From Panopea generosa (lineage: Eukaryota > Mollusca > Bivalvia > Adapedonta > Hiatellidae), in assembly GCA_029582155.1 (NCBI GenBank), contig CM055895.1, positions 22,936,745 to 23,000,744 of the forward strand: a stretch of 64,000 nucleotides of DNA. Reading direction: 5' to 3'. The number at the start of each line of letters is the position of its first letter. Position 1 is the first letter of the stretch. The notes under the pieces are model-generated. The model did not search any database, was not told where the DNA came from, and worked only from the letters and a program-made list of their open reading frames with translations. Positions 11,679-27,839 of the stretch are shown one piece after another. Made by a program: the position numbers and the translations under genes.

Positions 11679-14600
11679 TTTACATACAAGGTTCTGCTAT
11701 ACATACACGGTTCTGCTATACATACAAGGTTGTACTATCCATACAAGGTTCTGTTATACATACAAGGTTCTGCTATACATACAAGGTTGTACTATCCATA
11801 CAAGGTTATGCTATACATACAAGGTTGTACTATACATACAAGGTTGTACTATACCTACAAGGTTCTGCTATACATACAATGTTGTACTATCCATACAAGG
11901 TTCTGCAATACTTACAAGGTTCTGCTATACATACAAGGTTCTGCTATACATACAAGGTTGTACTATCCATACAAGGTTATGCTATACATACAAGGTTGTG
12001 CTATACATACAAGGTTGTACTATACCTACAAGGTTCTGCTATACATACAAGGCTCTGCTATACATACAAGGTTCTGCTATACATACACGGTTCTGCTATA
12101 CATACAATGTTCTGCTATACATACAAAGTTGTACTATACATACAAGGTTCTGCTATACATACAATGTTGTACTATACATGCAAGGTTCTGCTATACAAAC
12201 AAGGTTCTGCTATACATGCAATGTTCTGCTATACAAACAAGGTTCTGCTATACATACAAGGTTCTGCTATACATACAAGGTCCTACTATACAAACAAGGT
12301 TCTACTATACATACAAGGTTCTGCTATACATACAAGGTTCTGCTATACATACACGGTTCTGCTATACATACAATGTTCTGCTATACATACAAGGTTGTAC
12401 TATACATACAAGGTTCTGCTATACATACAATGTTGTACTATACATGCAAGGTTCTGCTATACAAACAAGGTTCTGCTATACATGCAATGTTCTGCTATAC
12501 AAACAAGGTTCAGCTATACATACAAGGTTCTGCTATACAAACAAGGTTCTGCTATACAAACACGGTTCTGCTATACATACAAGGTCCTACTATACAAACA
12601 AGGTTCTAATATACATTGAAGGTTCTGCTATACATACAAGGTTCTGCTATACAAACAAGGTTCTGCTATACAAACAAGGTTTTGCTACAAAAACAAGGTT
12701 CTGCTATGCAAACAAAGTCCTGCTATACATACAAGGTTCTACTATACATACAAGGTTCTGCAATACATACACGGTTATCCTATACATGCAATGTTCTACT
12801 ATACATACACGGTTCTACTATACATACAAGGTTCTGCTATACATACAAGGTTCTACTATACAAACAAGTTTCTACTATACAAACATGGTTCTGCTATACA
12901 TACAAGGTTGTACTATACATACATGGTTCTGCTATACAAAAAAGGTTCTGCTATAGAGACAAGGTCCTACTATACATACAAGGTTCTGCTATACATACAA
13001 GGTTCTGCTATACATACAAGGTTCTACTGTACATACACGGTTCTGCTATATATACAAGGTTCTGCTATACATACATTGTTCTGCTATAGAAACAAGGTTC
13101 TGCTATACAAACAAAGTCCTACTGTACATACACAGTTCTGCTATACATACAACGTTCTACTGTACAAACACGGTTCTGCTATATATACAAGGTTCTGCTA
13201 TACATACATTGTTCTGCTATACAAACAAGGTTCTGCTATACAAACAAAGTCCTACTGTACATACACGGTTCTGCTATACATACAAGGTTCTGCTATACAT
13301 ACAAGGTTCTACTATACATACATGGTTCTGCTATACAAACAAGGTTCTGCTATACATACAAGGTTCTGCTTTACATACATGGTTCTGCTATACATACAAG
13401 GTTCTGCTATACATACAAGGTTCTGCTATACATACAAGGTTCTGCTATTCATACATGGTTCTGCTATACAAACAAGGTTCTGCTATACATACAAGGTTGT
13501 ACTGTACATACATGGTTCTGCTATATATACAAGGTCCTGCTATACAAACAAGGTCCTACTATACATACATGGTTCTGCTATACATACAAGATCCTACTAT
13601 ACAAACAATGTTCTACTATACATACAAGGTTCTGCTATACATACAAGGTCCTGCTATACAAACAAGGTTCTGCTTTACATACAAGGTCCTGCTATACAAA
13701 CAAGGTTCTGCTATACATACAAGGTTCTGCTATACATACAAGGTTCTACTATACAAACAAGGTTCTGCTATATATACAAGGTTCTTCTATACATACATTG
13801 TTCTGCTATACAAACAAGGTTCTGCTATACAAACAAAGTCCTACTGTACATACACGGTTCTGCTATACATACAAGGTTCTGCTATACATACAAGGTTCTA
13901 CTATACATACATGGTTCTGCTATACAAACAAGGTTCTGCTATACATACATGGTTCTGCTATACATACAATGTTATGCTATACATACAAGGTTCTGCTATA
14001 CATACAAGGTTCTGCTATTCATACATGATTCTGCTATACAAACAAGGTTCTGCTATACATACAAGGTTGTACTGTACATACATGGTTATGCTGTACATAC
14101 AAGGTCCTGCTATACAAACAAGGTCCTGCTATACATACAAGGTTCTGCTATACATACAAGGTCCTACTATACAAACAAGGTTCTACTATACATACAAGGT
14201 TCTGCTATACATACAAGGTCCTGCTATACAAACAAGGTTCTGCTATACATACAAGGTCCTGCTATACAAACAAGGTTCTGCTATACATACAAGGTTCTGC
14301 TATACATACAAGGTCCTGCTATACAAACAAGGTTCTACTATACAAACAAGGTTCTGCTATACATACAAGGTCCAACTATACAAACAAGGTTCTGCTATAC
14401 ATACAAGGTCATACTATACAAACAAGGTTCTGCTATACATACAAGGTCCTGCTATACATACACAGTTCTGCTATACATATAAGGTCCTACTATACATACA
14501 AGGTTTTACTATACAAACAAAGTTTTACTATACATACACAGTTCTGCTATACATACAAGGTCCTGCTATACAAACAAGGTCCTGCTATACAAACAAGGTT

Positions 14601-17600
14601 CTACTATACATACAAGGTCCTGCTATACATACATGGTACTGCTATACATACAAGTTTCTGCTATACATACATTGTTCTGCTATACATACAAGGTCCTGCT
14701 ATACAAACAAGGTTCTACTATACAAACAAGGTTCTGCTATACATACAAGGTCCAACTATACAAACAAGGTTCTGCTATACATACAAGGTTGTACTATACA
14801 TACAAGGTTGTACTATACCTACAAGGTTCTGCTATACATACAATGTTGTACTATCCATACAAGGTTCTGCAATACTTACAAGGTTCTGCTATACATACAA
14901 GGTTCTGCTATACATACAAGGTTGTACTATCCATACAAGGTTATGCTATACATACAAGGTTCTGCTATACATACAAGGTTGTACTATACCTACAAGGTTC
15001 TGCTATACATACAAGGCTCTGCTATACATACAAGGTTCTGCTATACATACACGGTTCTGCTATACATAATGTTCTGCTATACATACAAGGTTGTACTATA
15101 CATACAAGGTTCTGCTATACATACAATGTTGTACTATACATGCAAGGTTCTGCTATACAAACAAGGTTCTGCTATACATGCAATGTTCTGCTATACAAAC
15201 AAGGTTCTGCTATACATACAAGGTTCTGCTATACATACAAGGTCCTACTATACAAACAAGGTTCTACTATACATACAAGGTTCTGCTATACATACAAGGT
15301 TCTGCTATACATACAATGTTGTACTATACATGCAAGGTTCTGCTATACAAACAAGGTTCTGCTATACATGCAATGTTCTGCTATACAAACAAGGTTCTGC
15401 TATACATACAAGGTTCTGCTATACATACAAGGTCCTACTATACAAACAAGGTTCTACTATACATACAAGGTTCTGCTATACATACAAGGTTCTGCTATAC
15501 ATACACGGTTCTGCTATACATACAATGTTCTGCTATACATACAAGGTTGTACTATACATACAAGGTTCTGCTATACATACAATGTTGTACTATACATGCA
15601 AGGTTCTGCTATACAAACAAGGTTCTGCTATACATGCAATGTTCTGCTATACAAACAAGGTTCTGCTATACATACAAGGTTCTGCTATACAAACAAGGTT
15701 CTGCTATACAAACACGGTTCTGCTATACATACAAGGTTCTGCTATACATACAAGGTCCTACTATACAAACAAGGTTCTAATATACATTGAAGGTTCTGCT
15801 ATACATACAAGGTTCTGCTATACAAACAAGGTTCTGCTATACAAACAAGGTTTTGCTATAAAAACAAGGTTCTGCTATGCAAACAAAGTCCTGCTATACA
15901 TACAAGGTTCTACTATACATACAAGGTTCTGCAATACATACACGGTTATCCTATACATGCAATGTTCTACTATACATACACGGTTCTACTATACATACAA
16001 GGTTCTGCTATACATACAAGGTTCTACTATACAAACAAGTTTCTACTATACAAACATGGTTCTGCTATACATACAAGGTTGTACTATACATACATGGTTC
16101 TGCTATACAAACAAGGTTCTGCTATACAGACAAGGTCCTACTATACATACAAGGTTCTGCTATACATACAAGGATCTACTGTACATACACGGTTCTGCTA
16201 TATATACAAGGTTCTGCTATACATACATTGTTCTGCTATAGAAACAAGGTTCTGCTATACAAACAAAGTCCTACTGTACATACACAGTTCTGCTATACAT
16301 ACAACGTTCTACTGTACAAACACGGTTCTGCTATATATACAAGGTTCTGCTATACATACATTGTTCTGCTATACAAACAAGGTTCTGCTATACAAAAAAA
16401 GTCCTACTGTACATACACGGTTCTGCTATACATACAAGGTTCTGCTATACATACAAGGTTCTACTATACATACATGGTTCTGCTATACAAACAAGGTTCT
16501 GCTATACATACAAGGTTCTGCTTTACATACATGGTTCTGCTATACAAACAAGGTTCTGCTATACATACAAGCTTCTGCTATACATACAAGGTTCTGCTAT
16601 TCATACATGGTTCTGCTATACAAACAAGGTTCTGCTATACATACAAGGTTGTACTGTACATACATGGTTCTGCTATATATACAAGGTCCTGCTATACAAA
16701 CAAGGTCCTACTATACATACATGGTTCTGCTATACATACAAGATCCTACTATACAAACAATGTTCTACTATACATACAAGGTTCTGCTATACATACAAGG
16801 TCCTGCTATACAAACAAGGTTCTGCTATACATACAAGGTCCTGCTATACAAACAAGGTTCTGCTATACATACAAGGTTCTGCTATACATACAAGGTTCTA
16901 CTATACAAACAAGGTTCTGCTATATATACAAGGTTCTGTTATACATACATTGTTCTGCTATACAAACAAGGTTCTGCTATACAAACAAAGTCCTACTGTA
17001 CATACACGGTTCTGCTATACATACAAGGTTCTGCTATACATACAAGGTTCTCCTATACATACATGGTTCTGCTATACAAACAAGGTTCTGTTATACATAC
17101 ATGGTTCTGCTATACATACAAGGTTCTGCTATACATACAAGGTTCTGCTATTCATACATGATTCTGCTATACAAACAAGGTTCTGCTATACATACAAGGT
17201 TGTACTGTACATACATGGTTCTGCTATACATACAAGGTCCTGCTATACAAACAAGGTCCTGCTATACATACAAGGTTCTGCTATACATACAAGGGCCTAC
17301 TATACAAACAAGGTTCTACTATACATACAAGTTTCTGCTATACATAGAAGGTCCTGCTATACAAACAAGGTTCTGCTATACATACAAGGTCCTGCTATAC
17401 AAACAAGGTTCTGCTATACATACAAGGTTCTGCTATACATACAAGGTCCTGCTATACAAACAAGGTTCTACTATACAAACAAGGTTCTGCTATACATACA
17501 AGGTCCAACTATACAAACAAGGTTCTGCTATATATACAAGGTCATACTATACAAACAAGGTTCTGCTATACATACAAGGTCCTGCTATACATACACAGTT

Positions 17601-20600
17601 CTGCTATACATACAAGGTCCTACTATACATACAAGGTTTTACTATACAAACAAGGTTTTACTATACATACAAGGTTCTGCTATACATACAAGGTCCTGCT
17701 ATACAAACAAGGTCCTGTTATACAAACAAGGTTCTACTATACATACAAGGTCCTGCTATACATACATGGTACTGCTATACATACAAGTTTCTGCTATACA
17801 TACATTGTTCTGCTATACATACAAGGTCCTGCTATACAAACAAGGTCCTGCTATACAAACAAGGTCATACTATACAAACAAGGTTCTGCTATACAAACAA
17901 TGTTCTGCTATACATACATGGTTCTGCTATACATACAAGGTTCTGCTATACAAACAAGATCCTGCTATACATTCAAGGTTCTGCTATACAAACAAGGTTC
18001 TACTATACATACAATGTTCTGCTATACATACAATGTTCTGCTATACATACAAGGTCATGCTATACATACAACGTTCTGCTATACATTCAAGGTTCTGCTA
18101 TACAAACAAGGTTCTGCTATACATACAAGGCTCTGCTGTACATACAAGGTTCTGCTATACATACAAGGTTCTGCTATACATTCAATGTTCTGCTATACAA
18201 ACAAGGTTCTGCTATACATACAAGTTTCTGCTATACATACAATGTTCTGCTATACATACAAGGTTCTGCTATACAAACAAGGTTCTGCTATACAAACAAA
18301 GTCCTACTGTACATACACGGTTCTGCTATACATACAAGGTTCTGCTATACATACAAGGTTCTGCTATACATACATGGTTCTGCTATACAAACAAGGTTCT
18401 GCTATACATACAAGGTTCTGCTTTACATACATGGTTCTGCTATACATACAAGGTTCTGCTATACATACAAGGTTCTGCTATACATACAAGGTTCTGCTAT
18501 TCATACATGGTTCTGCTATACAAACAAGGTTCTGCTATACATACAAGGTTGTACTGTACATACATGGTTCTGCTATATATACAAGGTCCTGCTATACAAA
18601 CAAGGTCCTACTATACATACATGGTTCTGCTATACATACAAGATCCTACTATACAAACAATGTTCTACTATACATACAAGGTTCTGCTATACAAACAAGG
18701 TCCTACTATACAAACAAGGTTCTGCTATACATACAAGGTCCTGCTATACAAACAAGGTTCTGCTATACATACAAGGTTCTGCTATACATACAAGGTTCTA
18801 CTATACAAACAAGGTTCTGCTTTACATACATGGTTCTGCTATACATACAAGGTTCTGCTATACATACAAGGTTCTGCTATACATACAAGGTTCTGCTATT
18901 CATACATGGTTCTGCTATACAAACAAGGTTCTGCTATACATACAAGGTTGTACTGTACATACATGGTTCTGCTATATATACAAGGTCCTGCTATACAAAC
19001 AAGGTCCTACTATACATACATGGTTCTGCTATACATACAAGATCCTACTATACAAACAATGTTCTACTATACATACAAGGTTCTGCTATACAAACAAGGT
19101 CCTACTATACAAACAAGGTTCTGCTATACATACAAGGTCCTGCTATACAAACAAGGTTCTGCTATACATACAAGGTTCTGCTATACATACAAGGTTCTAC
19201 TATACAAACAAGGTTCTGCTATATATACAAGGTTCTGCTATACATACATTGTTCTGCTATACAAACAAGGTTCTGCTATACAAACAAAGTCCTACTGTAC
19301 ATACACAGTTCTGCTATACATACAAGGTTCTGCTATACATACAAGGTTCTCCTATACATACATGGTTCTGCTATACAAACAAGGTTCTGTTATACATACA
19401 TGGTTCTGCTATACATACAATGTTATGCTATACATACAAGGTTCTGCTATACATACAAGGTTCTGCTATTCATACATGATTCTGCTATACAAACAAGGTT
19501 CTGCTATACATACAAGGTTGTACTGTACATACATGGTTCTGCTATACATACAAGGTCCTGCTATACAAACAAGGTCCTGCTATACATACAAGGTTCTGCT
19601 ATACATACAAGGGCCTACTATACAAACAAGGTTCTACTATACATACAAGGTTCTGCTATACATAGAAGGTCCTGCTATACAAACAAGGTTCTGCTATACA
19701 TACAAGGTCCTGCTATACAAACAAGGTTCTGCTATACATACAAGGTTCTGCTATACATACAAGGTCCTGCTATACAAACAAGGTTCTACTATACAAACAA
19801 GGTTCTGCTATACATACAAGGTCCAACTATACAACAAGGTTCTGCTATATATACAAGGTCATACTATACAAACAAGGTTCTGCTATATATACAAGGTCAT
19901 ACTATACAAACAAGGTTCTGCTATACATACAAGGTCCTGCTATACATACACAGTTCTGCTATACATACAAGGTCCTACTATACATACAAGGTTTTACTAT
20001 ACAAACAAGGTTTTACTATACATACAAGGTTCTGCTATACATACAAGGTCCTGCTATACATACAAGGTCCTGCTATACAAACAAGGTCCTGTTATACAAA
20101 CAAGGTTCTACTATACATACAAGGTCCTGCTATACATACATGGTACTGCTATACATACAAGTTTCTGCTATACATACATTGTTCTGCTATACATACAAGG
20201 TCCTGCTATACAAACAAGGTCCTGCTATACAAACAAGGTCATACTATACAAACAAGGTTCTGCTATACAAACAATGTTCTGCTATACATACATGGTTCTG
20301 CTATACATACAAGGTTCTGCTATACAAACAAGATCCTGCTATACATTCAAGGTTCTGCTATACAAACAAGGTTCTACTATACATACAATGTTCTGCTATA
20401 CATACAATGTTCTGCTATACATACAAGGTCATGCTATACATACAACGTTCTGCTATACATTCAAGGTTCTGCTATACAAACAAGGTTCTGCTATACATAC
20501 AAGGCTCTGCTGTACATACAAGGTTCTGCTGTACATACAAGGTTCTGCTATACATTCAATGTTCTGCTATACAAACAAGGTTCTGCTATACATACAAGTT

Positions 20601-23600
20601 TCTGCTATACATACAATGTTCTGCTATACATACAAGGTTCTGCTATACAAACAAGGTTCTGCTATACAAACAAAGTCCTACTGTACATACACGGTTCTGC
20701 TATACATACAAGGTTCTGCTATACATACAAGGTTCTACTATACATACATGGTTCTGCTATACAAACAAGGTTCTGCTATACATACAAGGTTCTGCTTTAC
20801 ATACATGGTTCTGCTATACATACAAGGTTCTGCTATACATACAAGGTTCTGCTATACATACAAGGTTCTGCTATTCATACATGGTTCTGCTATACAAACA
20901 AGGTTCTGCTATACATACAAGGTTGTACTGTACATACATGGTTCTGCTATATATACAAGGTCCTGCTATACAAACAAGGTCCTACTATACATACATGGTT
21001 CTGCTATACATACAAGATCCTACTATACAAACAATGTTCTACTATACATACAAGGTTCTGCTATACAAACAAGGTCCTGCTATACAAACAAGGTTCTGCT
21101 ATACATACAAGGTCCTGCTATACAAACAAGGTTCTGCTATACATACAAGGTTCTGCTATACATACAAGGTTCTACTATACAAACAAGGTTCTGCTATATA
21201 TACAAGGTTCTGCTATACATACATTGTTCTGCTATACAAACAAGGTTCTGCTATACAAACAAAGTCCTACTGTACATACACAGTTCTGCTATACATACAA
21301 GGTTCTGCTATACATACAAGGTTCTCCTATACATACATGGTTCTGCTATACAAACAAGGTTCTGTTATACATACATGGTTCTGCTATACATACAATGTTA
21401 TGCTATACATACAAGGTTCTGCTATACATACAAGGTTCTGCTATTCATACATGATTCTGCTATACAAACAAGGTTCTGCTATACATACAAGGTTGTACTG
21501 TACATACATGGTTCTTCTATACATACAAGGTCCTGCTATACAAACAAGGTCCTGCTATACATACAAGGTCCTGCTATACAAACAAGGTTCTGCTATACAT
21601 ACAAGGTTCTGTTATACATACAAGGTTCTACTATACAAACAAGGTTCTGCTATATATACAAGGTTCTGCTATACATACATTGTTCTGCTATACAAACAAG
21701 GTTCTGCTATACAAACAAAGTCCTACTGTACATACACAGTTCTGCTATACATACAAGGTTCTGCTATACATACAAGGTTCTCCTATACATACATGGTTCT
21801 GCTATACAAACAAGGTTCTGTTATACATACATGGTTCTGCTATACATACAATGTTATGCTATACATACAAGGTTCTGCTATACATACAAGGTTCTGCTAT
21901 TCATACATGATTCTGCTATACAAACAAGGTTCTGCTATACATACAAGGTTGTACTGTACATACATGGTTCTGCTATACATACAAGGTCCTGCTATACAAA
22001 CAAGGTCCTGCTATACATACAAGGTTCTGCTATACATACAAGGTCCTGCTATACAAACAATGTTCTACTATACATACAAGGTTCTGCTATACATACAAGG
22101 TCCTGCTATACAAACAAGGTTCTGCTATACATACAAGGTCCTGCTATACAAACAAGGTTCTGCTATACATACAAGGTTCTGCTATACATACACTGTCCTG
22201 CTATACAAACAAGGTTCTGCTATACAAACAAGGTTCTGCTATACATACAAGGTCCAACTATACAAACAAAGTTCTGCTATACATACAAGGTCATACTATA
22301 CAAACAAGGTTCTGCTATACATACAAGGTCCTGCTATACATACACAGTTCTGCTATACATATAAGGTCCTACTATACATACAAGGTTTTACTATACAAAC
22401 AAGGTTTTACTATACATACAAGGTTCTGCTATACATACAAGGTCCTGCTATACAAACAAGGTCCTGCTATACAAACAAGGTTCTACTATACATACAAGGT
22501 CCTGCTATACATACATGGTACTGCTATACATACAAGTTTCTGCTATACATACATTGTTCTGCTATACATACAAGGTCCTGCTATACAAACAAGGTCCTGC
22601 TATACAAACAAGGTCATACTATACAAACAAGGTTCTGCTATACAAACAAGGTTCTGCTATACATACATGGTTCTGCTATACATACAAGGTTCTGCTATAC
22701 AAACAAGGTCCTGCTATACATTCAAGGTTCTGCTATACAAACAAGGTTCTACTATACATACAATGTTCTGCTATACATACAATGTTCTGCTATACATACA
22801 AGGTCATGCTATACATACAAGGTTCTGCTATACATTCAAGGTTCTGCTATACAAACAAGGTTCTGCTATAGATACAAGGTTCTGCTGTACATACAAGGTT
22901 CTGCTGTACATACAAGGTTCTGCTGTACATTCAATGTTCTGCTATACAAACAAGGTTCTGCTATACAAACACGGTTCTGCTATACATACAATGTTCTGCT
23001 ATACATACAAGGTTCTGCTATACATACAAGGTTCTGCTATACAAACAAGGTTCTGCTATACAAACAAGGTTCTGCTATACATACAAGGTTCTGCTATACA
23101 TACAATGTTCTGCTATACATACAAGGTTCTGCTATACATACAAGGTCCTGCTATACAAACAAGGTTCTGCTATACAAACGAGGTCCTGCTATACATACGA
23201 GGTCCTGCTATACAAACAAGGTTCTGCTATACATACAAGGTCCTACTATACATACAAGGTTCTGCTATACATACAAGGTCCTGCTGTACATACAAGGTTT
23301 TACTATACAAACAAGGTTTTACTATACATACAAGGTTCTGCTATACATACAAGGTCCTGCTATACAAACAAGGTTCTGCTATAAATACAAGGTCCTGCTA
23401 TACAAACAAGGTTCTGCTATACATACAAGGTCCTGCTATACATACAAGATTCTGCTATACATACAAGGTCCTGCTATACATACAAGGTCCTGCTATACAT
23501 ACAAGGTCCTGCTATACAAACAAGGTTCTGCTATACAAACAAGGTCCTGCTATACATACAAGGTCCTGCTATACAAACAAGGTCCTGCTATACATACAAG

Positions 23601-26600
23601 GTCCTACTATACAAACAAGGTTCTGCTATACATACAAGGTCCTGCTATACATACAAGGTTCTGCTATACATACAAAGTTTTACTATACAAACAAGGTTTT
23701 ACTATACAAACAAGGTTCTACTATACATACAAGGTTCTGCTATACATACAAGGTCCTGCTATATATAGCAAAGGTCCTGCTATACAAACAAGGTTCTACT
23801 ATACAAACAAGGTTCTGCTATACAAACAAGGTCCTGCTATACAAACAAGGTCCTGTTATACATACAAGGTCCTACTATACATACAAGGTTCTGCTATACA
23901 TACAAAGTTTTACTATACAAACAAGGTTTTACTATACATACAAGGTCCTGCTATACAAACAAGGTCCTGCTATACAAACAAGGTTCTACTATACAAACAA
24001 GGTTCTGCTATACATACAAGGTCCTGCTATACAAACAAGGTTCTACTATACAAACAAGGTTCTGTTATACATACAAGGTCCTACTATACAAACAAGGTTC
24101 TACTATACATAAATGGTTCTGCTATATATACAATGTTCTGCTATACATACACGGTTCTGCTATACATACAAGGTTCTGCTATACATACAAGGTCCTGCTA
24201 TACAAACAAGGTTCTGCTATACAAACAAGGTCCTGCTATACATACAAGGTCCTGCTATACAAACAAGGTTCTGCTATACAAACAAGGTTCTGCTATACAT
24301 ACAAGGTTCTGCTATACAAACAAGGTCCTACTATACAAACAAGGTTCTGCTATACATACAAGGTCCTGCTATACAAACAAGGTTCTGCTATACATACAAG
24401 GTTCTGCTATACATACAAGGTTCTACTATACAAACAAGGTTCTGCTATATATACAAGGTTCTGCTATACATACATTGTTCTGCTATAAAAACAAGGTTCT
24501 GCTATACAAACAAAGTCCTACTGTACATACACGGTTCTGCTATACATACAAGGTTCTGCTATACATACAAGGTTCTCCTATACATACATGGTTCTGCTAT
24601 ACAAACAAGGTTCTGTTATACATACATGGTTCTGCTATACATACAATGTTATGCTATACATACAAGGTTCTGCTATACATACAAGGTTCTGCTATTCATA
24701 CATGATTCTGCTATACAAACAAGGTTCTGCTATACATACAAGGTTGTACTGTATATACATGGTTCTGCTATACATACAAGGTCCTGCTATACAAACAAGG
24801 TCCTGCTATACATACAAGGTTCTGCTATACATACAAGGTCCTACTATACAAACAATGTTCTACTATACATACAAGGTTCTGCTATACATACAAGGTCCTG
24901 CTATACAAACAAGGTTCTGCTATACATACAAGGTCCTGCTATACAAACAAGGTTCTGCTATACATACAAGGTTCTGCTATACATACACGGTCCTGCTATA
25001 CAAACAAGGTTCTGCTATACAAACAAGGTTCTGCTATACATACAAGGTCCAACTATACAAACAAAGTTCTGCTATACATACAAGGTCATACTATACAAAC
25101 AAGGTTCTGCTATACATACAAGGTCCTGCTATACATACACAGTTCTGCTATACATATAAGGTCCTACTATACATACAAGGTTTTACTATACAAACAAGGT
25201 TTTACTATACATACAAGGTTCTGCTATACATACAAGGTCCTGCTATACAAACAAGGTCCTGCTATACAAACAAGGTTCTACTATACATACAAGGTCCTGC
25301 TATACATACATGGTACTGCTATACATACAAGTTTCTGCTATACATACATTGTTCTGCTATACATACAAGGTCCTGCTATACAAACAAGGTCCTGCTATAC
25401 AAACAAGGTCATACTATACAAACAAGGTTCTGCTATACAAACAAGGTTCTGCTATACATACATGGTTCTGCTATACATACAAGGTCCTGCTATACAAACA
25501 AGGTCCTGCTATACATTCAAGGTTCTGCTATACAAACAAGGTTCTACTATACATACAATGTTCTGCTATACATACAATGTTCTGCTATACATACAAGGTC
25601 ATGCTATACATACAAGGTTCTGCTATACATTCAAGGTTCTGCTATACAAACAAGGTTCTGCTATAGATACAAGGTTCTGCTGTACATACAAGGTTCTGCT
25701 GTACATACAAGGTTCTGCTGTACATTCAATGTTCTGCTATACAAACAAGGTTCTGCTATACATACAATGTTCTGCTATACATACAAGGTTCTGCTATACA
25801 TACAAGGTCCTGCTATACAAACAAGGTTTTACTATACAAACAAGGTTCTGCTATACAAAGTCCTACTATACATACAAGGTTCTGCTATACATACAAGGTT
25901 CTGCTATACATACAAGGTTCTGCTATACAAACAAGGTTCTGCTATACAAACAAGGTTCTGCTATACATACAATGTTCTGCTATACATACAAGGTTCTGCT
26001 ATACATACAAGGTCCTGCTATACAAACAAGGTTCTGCTATACAAACGAGGTCCTGCTATACATACGAGGTCCTGCTATACAAACGAGGTTCTGCTATACA
26101 TACAAGGTCCTACTATACATACAAGGTTCTGCTATACATACAAGGTCCTGCTATACATACAAGGTTTTACTATACAAACAAGGTTTTACTATACATACAA
26201 GGTTCTGCTATACATACAAGGTCCTGCTATACAAACAAGGTTCTGCTATACATACAAGGTCCTGCTATACAAACAAGGTTCTGCTATACATACAAGGTCC
26301 TGCTATACATACAAGATTCTGCTATACATACAAGGTCCTGCTATACATACAAGGTCCTGCTATACATACAAGGTCCTGCTATACAAACAAGGTTCTGCTA
26401 TACAAACAAGGTCCTGCTATACATACAAGGTCCTGCTATACAAACAAGGTCCTGCTATACATACAAGGTCCTGCTATACAAACAAGGTTCTGCTATACAT
26501 ACAAGGTCCTACTGTACATACAAGGTTCTGCTATACATACAAAGTTTTACTATACAAACAAGGTTTTACTATACAAACAAGGTTCTACTATACATACAAG

Positions 26601-27836
26601 GTTCTGCTATACATACAAGGTCCTGCTATATATAACAAAGGTCCTGCTATACAAACAAGGTTCTACTATACAAACAAGGTTCTGCTATACAAACAAGGTC
26701 CTGCTATACAAACAAGGTCCTGTTATACATACAAGGTCCTACTATACATACAAGGTTCTGCTATACATACAAAGTTTTACTATACAAACAAGGTTTTACT
26801 ATACATACAAGGTCCTGCTATACAAACAAGGTCCTGCTATACAAACAAGGTTCTACTATACAAACAAGGTTCTGCTATACATACAAGGTCCTGCTATACA
26901 AACAAGGTTCTACTATACAAACAAGGTTCTGTTATACATACAAGGTCCTACTATACAAACAAGGTTCTACTATACATAAATGGTTCTGCTATATATACAA
27001 TGTTCTGCTATACATACACGGTTCTGCTATACATACAAGGTCCTGCTATACATACAAGGTCCTGCTATACAAACAAGGTTCTGCTATACAAACAAGGTCC
27101 TGCTATACATACAAGGTCCTGCTATACAAACAAGGTTCTGCTATACAAACAAGGTTCTGCTATACATACAAGGTTCTGCTATACATACAAGGTCCTGCTA
27201 TACAAACAAGGTCCTGCTATACAAACACGGTTCTGCTATACATACAAGGTTTTGCTATACAAACAAGGTTTTACTATACATACAAGGTCCTGCTATACAA
27301 ACAAGGTCCTACTATACAAACAAGGTTCTGCTATACATACAAGGTTCTACTATACAAACAAGGTTCTGCTATACATACAAGGTTCTGCTATACAAACAAG
27401 GTTCTACTATACAAACAAGGTTCAGCTATACATACAAGATTCTGCTATACAAACAAGGTTCTACTATACAAACAAGGTTCTGCTATACATACAAGGTCCT
27501 ACTATACAAACAAGGTTCTACTATACAAACAAGGCTCTAATATACATAGAAGGTTCTGCTATACATACAAGGTTCTGCTATACAAACAAGGTTCTGCTAT
27601 ACAAACAAGGTCCTGCTATACATACAAGGTTCTGCTATACATACAAGGTTCTGCTATACAAACAAGTTTCTACAATATATACAAGGTTCTACAAAGCGTA
27701 CAAGTTTCTACAATACGTACAAGGTTCTACTATGCATACACGTTTCTACTATACATACAAGGTTCTACTATACAAACAAGGTTGTACAATACATACAAGG
27801 TTGTACAATACATACAAGGTTCTACAATACATACAA
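11679..27836. repeat. 16-kb array of a 19-bp minisatellite
   Basis: About 850 units of ACATACAAGGTTCTGCTAT, with recurrent single-base variants (CATACACGG, CAAACAAGG, GTCCTGC, GTTGTAC). The period is not divisible by three and no common unit carries a forward stop. All three plus frames therefore encode the same 19-residue repeat (LLYIQGSAIHTRFCYTYKV) and ORFs reach 1,804 codons. There is higher-order structure: the block starting near 22,515 recurs near 25,310. It lies between minus-strand exons at 11.5 and 29.7 kb, so it is intronic. I do not regard the ORFs as genes. Confidence 0.97.
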
Positions 27837-27839
27837 GGT

